64,000 nt of DNA from Halorubrum amylolyticum (GTDB lineage Archaea; Halobacteriota; Halobacteria; Halobacteriales; Haloferacaceae). Both the position numbers and the translations under genes were made by a program. The notes under the pieces were generated by a model. It was not told where the DNA came from. It saw nothing but the letters and a program-made list of their open reading frames with translations, and did not search any database. Below, piece after piece: positions 50,183 to 59,785 of the stretch (position 1 is its first letter; every line of letters starts with the position of its first letter). The stretch spans positions 1 through 64,000 of the forward strand of contig NZ_SDJP01000010.1 in NCBI RefSeq assembly GCF_004114995.1, given 5' to 3'.

Positions 50183-53100
50183 TCAGTCGTCGCTCGACGC
50201 CTGTCCGGTCGCGTCGGAGGCCGAACCGGGGACGGCGGCAGCGGGCTCCGGCAGCTCATCGCGCACGTCGGCGCCCGTGCCCTCGGAGATGATCTCGGCG
50301 TAGGCGTCGGGGAAGACGCGGACGAAGTCGTCGATCGCGGCCGTCCAGTCGTCGAGCAGCTCGGCCGCGCGGTCGCTGTCGGTGTAGGCGTGGTGGTTCT
50401 CGACGAGCCGGCGGAGCATGCGCTCGTCGGACTCCTCAAGGGCCTCCGAGACCGATACCATCTCGCGGTTCACGCGGTCGTCGAGCCGGTCGTCCGGGTC
50501 GTACACGTAGGCGACCCCGCCGGACATCCCGGCCGCGAAGTTCCGCCCGGTGTCGCCGAGCACGGCGACGGCGCCGCCGGTCATGTACTCACAGCCGTGG
50601 TCGCCGACGCCCTCGACGACCGCCGTCACGCCGGAGTTGCGGACGCCGAAGCGCTCGCCGGCGACGCCGTTGACGTAGACCTCGCCCGCGGTGGCGCCGT
50701 ACAGCCCGACGTTGCCGGCGACGACGTTCTCGGCGGGGTCGTAGCCGGCCTCCTCGGGCGTGTCGATCACGATCCGACCGCCGGAGAGCCCCTTGCCGAC
50801 GTAGTCGTTGGCGGCGCCGGACAGCTCCATGGTGATGCCGGACGCGAGGAACGCCCCGAAGCTCTGGCCCGCGTAGCCGTCGAACCGGCAGGTGACGGTG
50901 TCGTCCGGGAGGCCGTCGCCACCGTGCTCGGAGACGACGCGGTTCGAGAGGGCGGCGCCGACCGCGCGGTCGACGTTCTCCACGTCGCGGGTGAGCGCGA
51001 CGGGCGCGCCGTCCTCGATCGCCGGGCTCGCCTCCTCGATGAGGTCCCAGTCGAGCAGCTCGTCGATGCCGGGGTGGTCCTGCTCGCGGGTCTTCGTCCG
51101 GGCGTCGCCCGCGGGCTCGGCGATGACCGCCGACAGGTCGAGGTGTTTGGCCTTCTCGTGGTCCGTCTCGCGCTGGGAGAGGAGCTCGGGCCGCCCGATG
51201 AACTCCTCGACCTCCGTGTAGCCGAGCTCGGCCATGATCTCCCGGAGCTCCTGCGCGATGAACGTCATGTAGTTGATGACGTGGTCCGGCTGGCCGGGGA
51301 AGCGCTGACGGAGGTCCTCGCGCTGGGTGGCGACGCCGACCGGGCAGGTGTTCTCGTGGCACTGCCGGGCCATCACGCAGCCCGAGGTGACGAGCGACGC
51401 GGTGCCGAACACGTACTCCTCGGCGCCGAGCGCGGCGGCGACCGCCACGTCGCGGCCGGTCTTGAGCCCGCCGTCCGCGGTGACGCGGATGCGGTCCCGC
51501 AGGCCGGTCGCGCGGAGCATCTGGTTCGCCTCGGCGAGCCCCAGCTCCCACGGGAGCCCCGCGTTCTTGATCGACGTCTTCGGCGACGCGCCGGTCCCGC
51601 CGTCGTGGCCGGAGACGTGGACCACGTCGGCGTTCGCCTTCGCGACGCCCGCCGCGATGGTGCCGATGCCGGCCTCGGAGACCAGCTTCACGTTGACGTC
51701 CGCGTCGGGACTCGCGGCCTTCAGGTCGAAGATCAGCTGTTTGAGGTCCTCGATCGAATAGATGTCGTGTTGCGGCGGCGGCGAGATGAGCCCGACGCCG
51801 GGGGTGGAACACCGGACGTGCGCGATCATCTCGTTGACCTTCTTCCCGGGGAGGTGACCGCCCTCGCCGGGCTTCGATCCCTGCGCCATCTTGATCTGCA
51901 GCTCGTCGGCGCTCGCGAGGTACTCGGAGGTGACGCCGAACCGTCCGGAGGCGACCTGCTTGACGCTACACTCTTTCTCGGTGTCGAACCGCTCCGGGGG
52001 CTCGCCGCCCTCGCCCGTGTTCGACTTCGCGCCGAGCCGGTTCATCGCTATCGCGTTGTTCTCGTGGGCCTCCGGCGAGATGCTCCCGAGGCTCATCGCG
52101 GCCGTCGAGAAGCGCTCCACGATCGACTCGACCGGCTCGACCTCCTCGACCGGGACCGGATCGCGGTCGGATTCGAACGAAAGGAGCCCGCGGAGCGTCT
52201 GGAGCTCCTCGGACTGATCGTTGACCAGCTCCGCGAACTCTTGGTACTGCTCGTAGTCGCCGCCGCGAACCGCCTGCTGGAGCGTCCCGACCGTCTGGGG
52301 GTTCCAGCCGTGCTTCACGCCCGACGAGCGGTGTTCGTACTCGCCGATCGTCTCCAGTTCGGGGTCCGCGCCGAACGCCATCGCGTGGCGCGTCCGGAGG
52401 TCATCTTCGATCTCCGCGATCCCGATCCCCTCGGTGCGGATCTCGGTCCCCTCAAAGTACTCGGCGACGAGGGACGACGAGAGCCCGACCGCCTCGAAGA
52501 TCTGGGCGCCCTGGTACGACTCCATCGTCGAGATACCCATCTTCGCCATCGTCTTGAGGAGGCCGTCCTCCAGCGCGTGGCGGTAGGCGGCGAGCGCCTC
52601 GTCCTCGTCGGCGCCGTCGGGGCCGGCGACCACGTCGGCGATGGAGGCGTACGCGAGGTACGGGTCGATCGCGTCCGCGCCGTAGCCGACCAGCGTCGCG
52701 ACGTGGTGGACCTCGTGCGGCTCGCCGGACTCGACGACGAGCCCCGCGCGGTTCCGCAGGCCGTTGCGGACGAGGTGGTGGTGGACCGCGCCGGTCGCGA
52801 GCAGGCTCGGCACCGCGAGCCGGTCCGGGCCGACCGCCCGGTCGGAGAGCACCACGGCGTCGGCCCCGTCCCGGATGGCGGTCGCGGCGTCCTCGCGGAC
52901 GCGGCTCACGGCGTCGACCAGCGAGCCGTCGCGGTCGTACGTCACGTCGACGGTCACGGAGGTGAACGACGGGGCGTCCCCCGCCTCACCGTCTCCCGCT
53001 CCCGGCGCGCGCTCGCCCGGCCCCGGGAGTTCGCGCAGCGCGGCGGTCTCGGCGTCAGTGAGGATCGCGGTGTCGGAGACGATCTGCTCGGCGTGTTCGG

Positions 53101-54895
53101 GCGTCTCGTCCAGCAGGTTCCGCTGGTTCCCGATCCGGGTCTCCAGCGAGGTGACGAGCTCCTCCCGGATGTAGTCGATCGGCGGGTTCGACACCTGCGC
53201 GAACAGCTGCTTGAAGTAGGTGAACAGCGGGCGATCCACATCGGCGAGCACCGACAGCGGGGTGTCGTCGCCCATCGACCCGACCGGGTCCTTCCCGTCC
53301 GTCGCCATCGGTTCGACGAGGTGGTCCAGCGAGTCGGTGGTGTAGCCGAAGGCGGCCTGATGGGCGCGCACGGTCGGCTCCGTGTCGGCGTCGTCGGCGG
53401 CGCCGTCGGAGCCCCCGTCGGCGTCGTCGCCCGAGTCGATCCTCGCGGCCACCGCGTCTTCCTCGATGATGTCGTCGAGGTCGACCTGCCGCTCGGCGAC
53501 CCACTCGCCGTACTTCTCGTCGGTGAGGTCATCGAACACCTCGTCGTCCGGGACGATCCGTCCCTCTTCGGGGTCGGCGACGAAGATCTCGCCGGGCTGG
53601 AGCCGGCCGCGACGCGTCACGTCCGCCGGCTCGGTCGGGAGCGCGCCGACCTCGCTGCCGACGACCAACCGGTTCTCGTCGGTCACCTCGTACCGGCAGG
53701 GACGGAGCCCGTTGCGGTCCAAGACGCCGGCGACGCGGTCGCCGTCGAAGCCGATGACGAGGGCGGGACCGTCCCACGGCTCGACGAGCGAGGCGTGGTA
53801 GTCGTAGAAGTCCGCGCGGGCCTGCTCCATCAGGTCGTCGTCGCGGAACGCCTCCGGGATCAGCATCCGGAGGGTGTGCGGGAGGTCGCGGCCCACCTGC
53901 AGGAGGAGTTCGACCGCGTTGTCGACGCTCGCGGTGTCGGACTGGTTCGGGTCGTCGATCACCGGCTTGATCGTGTCGAGCTCCGCGCCGAACGCCGGGT
54001 GTTCGAGGTCGTTCTCGCGGGCGCGCATCCAGTTGACGTTCCCCCGGATCGTGTTGAACTCGCCGTTGTGGACGATGTTGCGGTACGGGTGCGCGAGGTG
54101 CCACGCGCCGAGCGTGTTCGTCGAGAAGCGCGCGTGAACCAGGGCGACGTGGCTCGCGAACCGCTCGTCGGTCAGGTCCGGGAAGTAGCCGGCGAGCTGC
54201 GAGCCCTTGAGGAGGCCCTTGTACACGACGCGCTGACGGTCGAGCGAGCAGACGTAGAACCGCCCCGCGCCGTCGACCTCGGACACCGCATTCTCGATCT
54301 CGCGGCGCGCGGCGTACAGCGCGCGGTCGAAGCCGAGGATCTTGGGGTCAGAATCGTCGGGGCGCGTCTCCTCGCTGGTGAACCGCTCGGCGAGGCCGGC
54401 GCCCTCGACCGGCGCGACGAACAGCTGGGAGACCTCCGGCTCGGAGTCGAGCGCGGTCGCGCCCAGGTCCGCGTTGTCCGTCGGGACCGAGCGCCACTCC
54501 AGCACCTCCAGTCCGTACACGGAGAACACCTCCGCGATGACGTCGTGGATCTCGGCCTGCACGCTCGGTTCGGTCGGCATGAACACGGAGCCGACGGCGT
54601 ACTCCTCGGGCAGGTCGGCGTCGACGACCTCGCGGAAGAAGTCGTCCGGGCGCGCGACCATGATGCCGGCGCCGTCGCCGGTGTCCTCCTCGGCGCCCGT
54701 CGTCCCGCGGTGTTCGAGGTTCTCGAGCAGTTCGACGGCGTCGGCGACCGTCTCGTGGCTCGGATCGTTGTCGAGGTCGACGATGCCGCCGATCCCACAG
54801 TTCGAACGCTCGTCCGTTACCGCCGCAAGCCCCCCACCGTGGCCCGGGAGATCCCGCTCTGATACCTCCCGGGTGTTACTACGTGGCTCGGTCAT
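50183..54895 (-). CDS. gltB: Glutamate synthase, large subunit
   Basis: The 1570-residue protein from the ATG at 54895 has the full GltB order. A 32-residue propeptide precedes the Ntn nucleophile Cys33 in SNCGIGGIVD. The glutamine amidotransferase covers up to about 400 (HARFSTNT, HNGEFNT). The central and FMN-binding synthase domains follow (GEGGEPPERFDTEKECSVKQ, SKPGEGGHLPGKKV, HVSGHDGGTGASP). The 3Fe-4S cysteines are in CVMARQCHENTCPVG. The C-terminal GXGXG beta-helix ends the protein. It makes glutamate from 2-oxoglutarate and glutamine; no gltD is near, so ferredoxin may be the donor. A longer in-frame start would cover the promoter. Confidence 0.96.
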   Translation of the reverse strand: MTEPRSNTREVSERDLPGHGGGLAAVTDERSNCGIGGIVDLDNDPSHETVADAVELLENLEHRGTTGAEEDTGDGAGIMVARPDDFFREVVDADLPEEYAVGSVFMPTEPSVQAEIHDVIAEVFSVYGLEVLEWRSVPTDNADLGATALDSEPEVSQLFVAPVEGAGLAERFTSEETRPDDSDPKILGFDRALYAARREIENAVSEVDGAGRFYVCSLDRQRVVYKGLLKGSQLAGYFPDLTDERFASHVALVHARFSTNTLGAWHLAHPYRNIVHNGEFNTIRGNVNWMRARENDLEHPAFGAELDTIKPVIDDPNQSDTASVDNAVELLLQVGRDLPHTLRMLIPEAFRDDDLMEQARADFYDYHASLVEPWDGPALVIGFDGDRVAGVLDRNGLRPCRYEVTDENRLVVGSEVGALPTEPADVTRRGRLQPGEIFVADPEEGRIVPDDEVFDDLTDEKYGEWVAERQVDLDDIIEEDAVAARIDSGDDADGGSDGAADDADTEPTVRAHQAAFGYTTDSLDHLVEPMATDGKDPVGSMGDDTPLSVLADVDRPLFTYFKQLFAQVSNPPIDYIREELVTSLETRIGNQRNLLDETPEHAEQIVSDTAILTDAETAALRELPGPGERAPGAGDGEAGDAPSFTSVTVDVTYDRDGSLVDAVSRVREDAATAIRDGADAVVLSDRAVGPDRLAVPSLLATGAVHHHLVRNGLRNRAGLVVESGEPHEVHHVATLVGYGADAIDPYLAYASIADVVAGPDGADEDEALAAYRHALEDGLLKTMAKMGISTMESYQGAQIFEAVGLSSSLVAEYFEGTEIRTEGIGIAEIEDDLRTRHAMAFGADPELETIGEYEHRSSGVKHGWNPQTVGTLQQAVRGGDYEQYQEFAELVNDQSEELQTLRGLLSFESDRDPVPVEEVEPVESIVERFSTAAMSLGSISPEAHENNAIAMNRLGAKSNTGEGGEPPERFDTEKECSVKQVASGRFGVTSEYLASADELQIKMAQGSKPGEGGHLPGKKVNEMIAHVRCSTPGVGLISPPPQHDIYSIEDLKQLIFDLKAASPDADVNVKLVSEAGIGTIAAGVAKANADVVHVSGHDGGTGASPKTSIKNAGLPWELGLAEANQMLRATGLRDRIRVTADGGLKTGRDVAVAAALGAEEYVFGTASLVTSGCVMARQCHENTCPVGVATQREDLRQRFPGQPDHVINYMTFIAQELREIMAELGYTEVEEFIGRPELLSQRETDHEKAKHLDLSAVIAEPAGDARTKTREQDHPGIDELLDWDLIEEASPAIEDGAPVALTRDVENVDRAVGAALSNRVVSEHGGDGLPDDTVTCRFDGYAGQSFGAFLASGITMELSGAANDYVGKGLSGGRIVIDTPEEAGYDPAENVVAGNVGLYGATAGEVYVNGVAGERFGVRNSGVTAVVEGVGDHGCEYMTGGAVAVLGDTGRNFAAGMSGGVAYVYDPDDRLDDRVNREMVSVSEALEESDERMLRRLVENHHAYTDSDRAAELLDDWTAAIDDFVRVFPDAYAEIISEGTGADVRDELPEPAAAVPGSASDATGQASSDD

Positions 54896-55002
54896 GGTAC
54901 ACACTCTAGATCCGTCGCTTAAAGGTATGACCCTGATAGGGGTAGGAACCATCGTACACACATTAGGGAATATAAGGTAATTATTCATCAGGAGTGTGTA
55001 CC
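54896..55002. promoter_or_regulatory. gltB promoter with three copies of a GTACACAC motif
   Basis: GGTACACACTC (54896-54906) and its exact inverse GAGTGTGTACC (54992-55002) flank this region; a third copy GTACACACA lies at 54954-54962. On the minus strand the TATA-like TTTAAG (54918-54923) is 23-28 bases before the ATG, so the left arm lies at the transcription start. The arrangement suggests a regulator that bridges or blocks the promoter, for example in response to nitrogen. The rest of the gap up to 55170 is AT-richer and has no gene. Confidence 0.65.
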
Positions 55003-55170
55003 AATGACGTAATCGCTGTTCGATCAGAATAGATCCGAATCTGAGTAAACAATACGGTCATCAACGGAATCGTTCGAGACGTAATCCGTCGAATTCGGAG
55101 AGTAACTTACCGATCGTCAACTCGGCGGATGAGGACGCAGGCGGAACGCCGGATCACCCTCGTCCCGCGG

Positions 55171-55338
55171 TCACTCGCTCAGTGGAGTAAACGTCCCGTT
55201 GATGTCCCACTCGTGGATGCAGTAGATGTCGCCGGGCTCGTCGTCGATCCGCCATCCGTCGGCGTCGTCGTCCCACCGTTCCTCGCGGCCGCACAGCTCG
55301 CATTTGCGCGCTCGCGGCGGGGTGATCGTGACGCTCAT
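55171..55338 (-). CDS. Small HEWD-type zinc-finger protein
   Basis: From the ATG at 55338 the product has 55 residues: MSVTITPPRARKCELCGREERWDDDADG then DIYCIHEWDINGTFTPLSE. The CxxC pair and the late CIHEWD ending resemble a haloarchaeal family of tiny proteins. They may bind zinc and are of unknown role. A longer in-frame start exists but is not family-like. Confidence 0.72.
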   Translation of the reverse strand: MSVTITPPRARKCELCGREERWDDDADGWRIDDEPGDIYCIHEWDINGTFTPLSE

Positions 55339-55467
55339 GGGACAACGAAGGGGACGGTCCAGCAAAAGGATACCGCCGGCCCGAACCGATCCGGAACGCT
55401 GAAGCAGCCCGAAACCGCTCCGGTATCGCTCCGACATCGCTCCGGTATCCCCGCCGCAGACCGCGGT

Positions 55468-58400
55468 TCACCCCTTCCGCTGTCGACGAGCGGCGACCGA
55501 GAGCGTCAGGGCGAGCGCCGCCAGCGACTGGATCGGACCGAGTCCGGGGATATCGTCGGCCGTCGCCCGGATCGGCGCGTTCTCGTAGGTCGGCGTGGCT
55601 CGGTCCGTCCCGGCGTCGCCGGAACCGGCGTCGGAGCCCCCGTTCTCCGACGCGCCGTCCGTTCCGCGTTCCTCGGCCGGATCAACGCCCTCGCCGCTCC
55701 CGTCGTCGGAGCGCGCACCGCCAGCGGCGGCGTCGATCGAGCGGCTGGACCCGCCGCGGGGCGGTCCCCCTTCGGCGGCGACCGGGGCCGACACGGCGAC
55801 CGGGTCGTTCATCGAGGAGGCCCGCCGTTCGGCGCTCGGCCGGACGCCGAAACCGATCCCGCGCGCGGAATCGGCTCCCGTCCCGTCTCCCCGGGACTCT
55901 GAAGGGCCGCCCGTACCTGGGTCTCCCGGCGAGCCGTCCGCACTTCCGGCGGCCCCCGCGCCCCGTGCGCCACCGCTGGCGCCACCACCGCCGCCACCAC
56001 CGCCCGTGCCCCGTGCGCCCTCCGACCCTTTCGTTCCGCCGCCGCCGCCACCGCCGCCACCGCCGCCACCGCCGCCACCGCCGCCACCGACGGCGCCGCT
56101 TCCGCCGCCGACGGTCTCCCCGGCAGCACCGTCGTCGGTGGCATCGTCGACGGCGGCGAACGTCACCGCGTCGGTCGCGCCGTGATCGTTCCGCGAACCG
56201 CCGGCGGCCTCGCGGAGCCGGTCGTCGACCACGCGGAACTCCGCGGTGAACTCCGTTCCGTCGGCCGGCGTCTCGTCGGTCGCGAGCGCATCCTCGCCGT
56301 CGGCGACGACGTAGAGGCCTCCCTCGTCGACGTGTACGGCGGAGTCGGGCGGCATGTCGCCCGACACGTCGCTGTCCGTGCGTTCCCCGTCGTCCGCCGC
56401 CGGCCGGACGCCGAACTCCAGCCCGTCGAGCCGGGCGAGATCGGCACCGGTCTCGATCGTCGCGTCGCGCGCCGCCGGCAGCCCCGTCAGGCCGGAGGCG
56501 TTCACCGCGTAGACAACGGTGTCGCTCGCTTCGACGCGCTCCGACCGCGTGAGCGCGCCGCTCTCGACCGCGTCCCGAACCGCGGCGGCACTTCCGAGTT
56601 CGGTGCGGTCCGTTCTGTCCCCCGTGTAGGTGGTGAGACCGGTCGTCGAGCGCCGGTCCAGCGTCGCGGTCGCGGTGGCCCGCTTCGTGGTCGATCCCCG
56701 CTCCGAGCGGACCGCGATCTCGTAGACCCCCGGCGGGAGCGTCTCGTTCGGGACCGACGTCGTGACCGACTCGACCGTCGCCCCCGATCCCGCCGTGATG
56801 ACCGTGTCGTTCGACGAGCCACCCGCCGCCGCGTACGTGTTGAACTCGACCGCCGTTTCTCCGTCTCCGAGCGTCGCGAGATCTGCGGTTGCGACTGTTG
56901 TATCTGTGTTTAAATCTTTGACAATAATATCTGCATCTGGTATATTGTGGTCTATCTCATATGACAGAACATCACCGGTCTCTGTCTTATTAGTCTGTTT
57001 CGTGAGATTTAGGAACTGATCTTGAATACTTACGACCTTGAATTCATATTTAGATTCATCTGAACTATCAAATGTATATTTCCCTGTTTGAAATTTTGTT
57101 GTATTAAATCCAATATAAGAGGTGTTCTCTGGACGATATCCTATATTGTGTGTGATGTATCTTCCGTTACTACTTATTCGATAGATTTTTGGCTCATTTA
57201 CTCCCGACAAAGAATCATTCACTTTCAATACAGAACCTGCATAAACCCGATCGAGTTGACTAAGATCTTCAGTTTGGTTAATTAGAATAGATGTATTCCA
57301 ACCTTTTTCTATAATTTCTGAAATAGTAATTTCTGCGGTGTCAGATACACCACCGTTCACAAATTTATTTTCTAAGTCTGAATTCGGAAGGTTATAAACA
57401 TCTGTTAAATTTGGTGTGTCGCCTTTAGAGTGGTTCCTAGCAAGTTGTATCTTTGCTGCAAATTCATTACTATGCCAAATTGTAGATGCTTCACCGTCTT
57501 CATTTCTAACGCTTATATTAACAGTTTCATGAGATCCCGTTAATACATTAGAATACCCATATACAGATTCATGTATGACTCTATTATTTGATGTTATTGG
57601 ATGCACTGTGACGATATACGGAGTATCTTTTCCACGTTTATCAAGAAGATCGGTTTTATTGAGCGATATATTTGATTTAATTGGAGATGTATGTTTTTGG
57701 TTGTCAAACTTAACTGTCCCCGAATACACATGAGTGGTATCACTAGCAGTAGCTGATTCAATTACTGACTCAGGTACTTCGTCAAATCTGTCATCATTTA
57801 TATATCGATCAATGTCAATATATTTATTCGGTATTACGTGTATTCTGCTTTTTCCACCAATAACTGAGGATCTAACAGAGAGATTTTGACGACCATTTAT
57901 TGATGTAGCTGTCTGTGTTTTATATCCAGTTAGTTGTGTGCTATTCTCTCCCTCTGTCACAATAATTGTAGCGTTTACATTTGACACAAACTTTCGTATG
58001 GTTATTGCAGATCTTGTCATAGTATCACTACCAATATGAGTTGAAAGTGTAGCTTGATCTGGCACTCTTATAATTCCCCCTACAATTTTGAATGGCGAAG
58101 ATTCTATTATCCTATTTTCTGATTTTAATTCTGAAAAATTCTCTCTAGAATCAGATTCTGTAGTCGCAAGTTCGTATCTCACTTGAGAAGATGGCTTCGA
58201 ATTGGTGGTTTCTAATCTACTGAATTCGATATAGTTTATAAATGTTTTATTTAGTGAATTTGTTTGGCTTATATCAAGTACAAATACTCTTTGGCCCTCA
58301 TATGATATTCTACTGATTTCAGATACTGTTCCATTAGATACGTTATAGCCACTTATAACCGTAGATGATGTCTTGACTCCGGAATTTTCTATCTGTGTAA

Positions 58401-58641
58401 GACTAATATACAACTTTATACTGGATGATGTTTTATGTTTTATTGTTATATTTCTTATTCTATTTTTATTCTCATCTGGGAACATATTCTCAGTATCTCC
58501 TGCATCAATTATCTTGGGAGTACTTGTGTCATTAGTCCCAGACTCTGCTGTCCCGATCCCGATCCCGACGATAGACAGACAGGCCAGCAGGAGCGCTAGC
58601 GTACAGATCGCCGCACACCGGGGCGTAATTCTCCGAAGCAT
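55468..58641 (-). CDS. Chimeric surface glycoprotein-like protein with PGF-CTERM-type tail
   Basis: The 1057-residue protein has a signal peptide (1-33, hydrophobic from 11). The ectodomain to about 580 is AT-rich in DNA, rich in Ser, Asn, Ile and Lys, with about twenty Asn-x-Ser/Thr sites for glycosylation. From 470 to 640 it resembles beta-sandwich surface domains (BGTF-like). Residues 580-1057 are GC-rich DNA with a run of 18 glycines near 860 and acidic, Gly/Ser-rich linker. The end PGLGPIQSLAALALTLSV followed by AARRQRKG is like the PGF-CTERM sorting signal (here PGLGP) for archaeosortase. It is exported and probably lipid-anchored on the cell surface. Role unknown. Confidence 0.8.
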   Translation of the reverse strand: MLRRITPRCAAICTLALLLACLSIVGIGIGTAESGTNDTSTPKIIDAGDTENMFPDENKNRIRNITIKHKTSSSIKLYISLTQIENSGVKTSSTVISGYNVSNGTVSEISRISYEGQRVFVLDISQTNSLNKTFINYIEFSRLETTNSKPSSQVRYELATTESDSRENFSELKSENRIIESSPFKIVGGIIRVPDQATLSTHIGSDTMTRSAITIRKFVSNVNATIIVTEGENSTQLTGYKTQTATSINGRQNLSVRSSVIGGKSRIHVIPNKYIDIDRYINDDRFDEVPESVIESATASDTTHVYSGTVKFDNQKHTSPIKSNISLNKTDLLDKRGKDTPYIVTVHPITSNNRVIHESVYGYSNVLTGSHETVNISVRNEDGEASTIWHSNEFAAKIQLARNHSKGDTPNLTDVYNLPNSDLENKFVNGGVSDTAEITISEIIEKGWNTSILINQTEDLSQLDRVYAGSVLKVNDSLSGVNEPKIYRISSNGRYITHNIGYRPENTSYIGFNTTKFQTGKYTFDSSDESKYEFKVVSIQDQFLNLTKQTNKTETGDVLSYEIDHNIPDADIIVKDLNTDTTVATADLATLGDGETAVEFNTYAAAGGSSNDTVITAGSGATVESVTTSVPNETLPPGVYEIAVRSERGSTTKRATATATLDRRSTTGLTTYTGDRTDRTELGSAAAVRDAVESGALTRSERVEASDTVVYAVNASGLTGLPAARDATIETGADLARLDGLEFGVRPAADDGERTDSDVSGDMPPDSAVHVDEGGLYVVADGEDALATDETPADGTEFTAEFRVVDDRLREAAGGSRNDHGATDAVTFAAVDDATDDGAAGETVGGGSGAVGGGGGGGGGGGGGGGGGGTKGSEGARGTGGGGGGGGASGGARGAGAAGSADGSPGDPGTGGPSESRGDGTGADSARGIGFGVRPSAERRASSMNDPVAVSAPVAAEGGPPRGGSSRSIDAAAGGARSDDGSGEGVDPAEERGTDGASENGGSDAGSGDAGTDRATPTYENAPIRATADDIPGLGPIQSLAALALTLSVAARRQRKG

Positions 58642-58749
58642 TGGTATCTACGGCCGAGAGAGCCGCGGCTATCGGACTCTCACGTCGCCGACCGTGACAT
58701 CACGAGTCCCGACCGCGGTCTCGCACCGTCAGGTGTTCGCACTCGGTTC

Positions 58750-58766
58750 GATCTCTTATAAATGAG
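58750..58766 (-). promoter_or_regulatory. TATA-like box for the surface-protein gene
   Basis: CATTTATAAGAGATCG on the minus strand lies about 110-125 bases before the ATG at 58641, leaving a leader of about 85 bases. No nearer TATA box is visible. The core is near-palindromic, so the direction is not certain. Confidence 0.4.
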
Positions 58767-58907
58767 TTACGGAGATCAAAGCTTCTCAACACGGAAACGA
58801 TCGGCGTGACGGGCGTCCAGTCCGGCGATCGGTCGCGCTGATCCCGATCGGGATATCCGGCGGCTCAGACCGGCTATCCCTGAAAAGGTGCACCGTGTGT
58901 TCGACCG

Positions 58908-59582
58908 TCAGTGTTCGACGCGTTCCATCATGGACAACAGCGGCTCGGCGGCGTCGACGGCGGTCGGGTGCATCCCGACGAGAGCGATCACGTCCTCTCG
59001 GTGCGGTACCGCCCCGACGTACAGGTACGCCGGAACGTCCTCCGCGGCGCCGCTCCCCTCGTTGCCGGCTCCGCTCTCGGCCTCGGTCTCCACGGTCGTT
59101 TCGAGCACCGAGATCTCCGCGTTCTCGCCGAGGACGGCGCGAGTCCTCGTCCCTCGGTTCTCGGCGTTGCCCGTGCCGATTTCGGCGTTGTTCCCGCCGA
59201 TTCCCCGCCGGTTGAGCTGCGTCAACAGCCGACGGGCCATCTCCGTGTCGTCCGCGCGAACGAGGGGGTTCACCGACTGGCCGGCCACCGACGCGTCCGG
59301 CGTGCTCGCCACGAACAGCACCGATCCGTCGTCGGGGCTCTCGTAACCCGCCGCCCACGTGGTGGCGGACACCTGCGCGTTCACGCCGACCACGTCGAAC
59401 TCCTGTTCGAGGGTGAACGACTCCGGGGCTTTCCCTTCGTACCCCGCTTCGGACGCGGCGGCCGGCGGGACGTGAGCCGGTTCGGCGTCGAACTCGTAGC
59501 TTCCGTTCTCGGTCCCGGTACATCCGGCGACCGCGGTCGATGCCGATACGGCGACCGCCGCGAGCAGTTCGCGCCTGTGCAT
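58908..59582 (-). CDS. Tat-exported lipoprotein (DUF6517-like)
   Basis: The 224-residue protein begins MHRRELLAAVAVSASTAVAG with a twin arginine and then a lipobox (AVAGC), so it is likely exported by Tat and attached to the membrane via Cys21. The mature part has ASEAGYEGKAPESFTLEQ, VLFVASTPDASVAGQSVNPL and the final ALVGMHPTAVDAAEPLLSMM, resembling a haloarchaeal family (from memory DUF6517). Function unknown. It neighbours the surface-protein gene on the same strand, but with a 266-base gap that includes a promoter for the latter. Confidence 0.78.
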   Translation of the reverse strand: MHRRELLAAVAVSASTAVAGCTGTENGSYEFDAEPAHVPPAAASEAGYEGKAPESFTLEQEFDVVGVNAQVSATTWAAGYESPDDGSVLFVASTPDASVAGQSVNPLVRADDTEMARRLLTQLNRRGIGGNNAEIGTGNAENRGTRTRAVLGENAEISVLETTVETEAESGAGNEGSGAAEDVPAYLYVGAVPHREDVIALVGMHPTAVDAAEPLLSMMERVEH

Positions 59583-59710
59583 ACCGGTCCGTACGCCGCC
59601 GGAACGGTAAGCGTACCGCCGCGGGACGCGATCGCCGGATCTCGGTCGCAAGCGCCGATCGGCGGTCGCAAGCGCCGCTCGACCGACTGCGACTGGTCCG
59701 CGATAGGAGA

Positions 59711-59721
59711 CCCCCCCCCCC
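59711..59721. repeat. C11 homopolymer tract
   Basis: Eleven consecutive C lie 65 bases before the start of the plus-strand membrane-protein gene and 130 bases before the divergent lipoprotein gene. Such tracts can slip, but this one is not inside a coding frame. Confidence 0.9.
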
Positions 59722-59785
59722 TCGCCGGTCGGGCCGCCGAACCAAGGCACAAAGTTCACGGTGTGTCGCGCGCGAGGTGAGTCAA

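Noticed and set aside
50114-54862. A very long plus-strand open frame opposite gltB
   Set aside because: It mirrors gltB, which has clear glutamate synthase motifs on the minus strand. The frame stays open because GC-rich codon bias removes stops in the opposite frame; its product is Arg/Val/Asp/His-rich without family features.
55809-56249. Arg/Pro- and Gly-rich frames around the polyglycine microsatellite
   Set aside because: These are alternative frames of the 9-base repeat inside the surface-protein gene.
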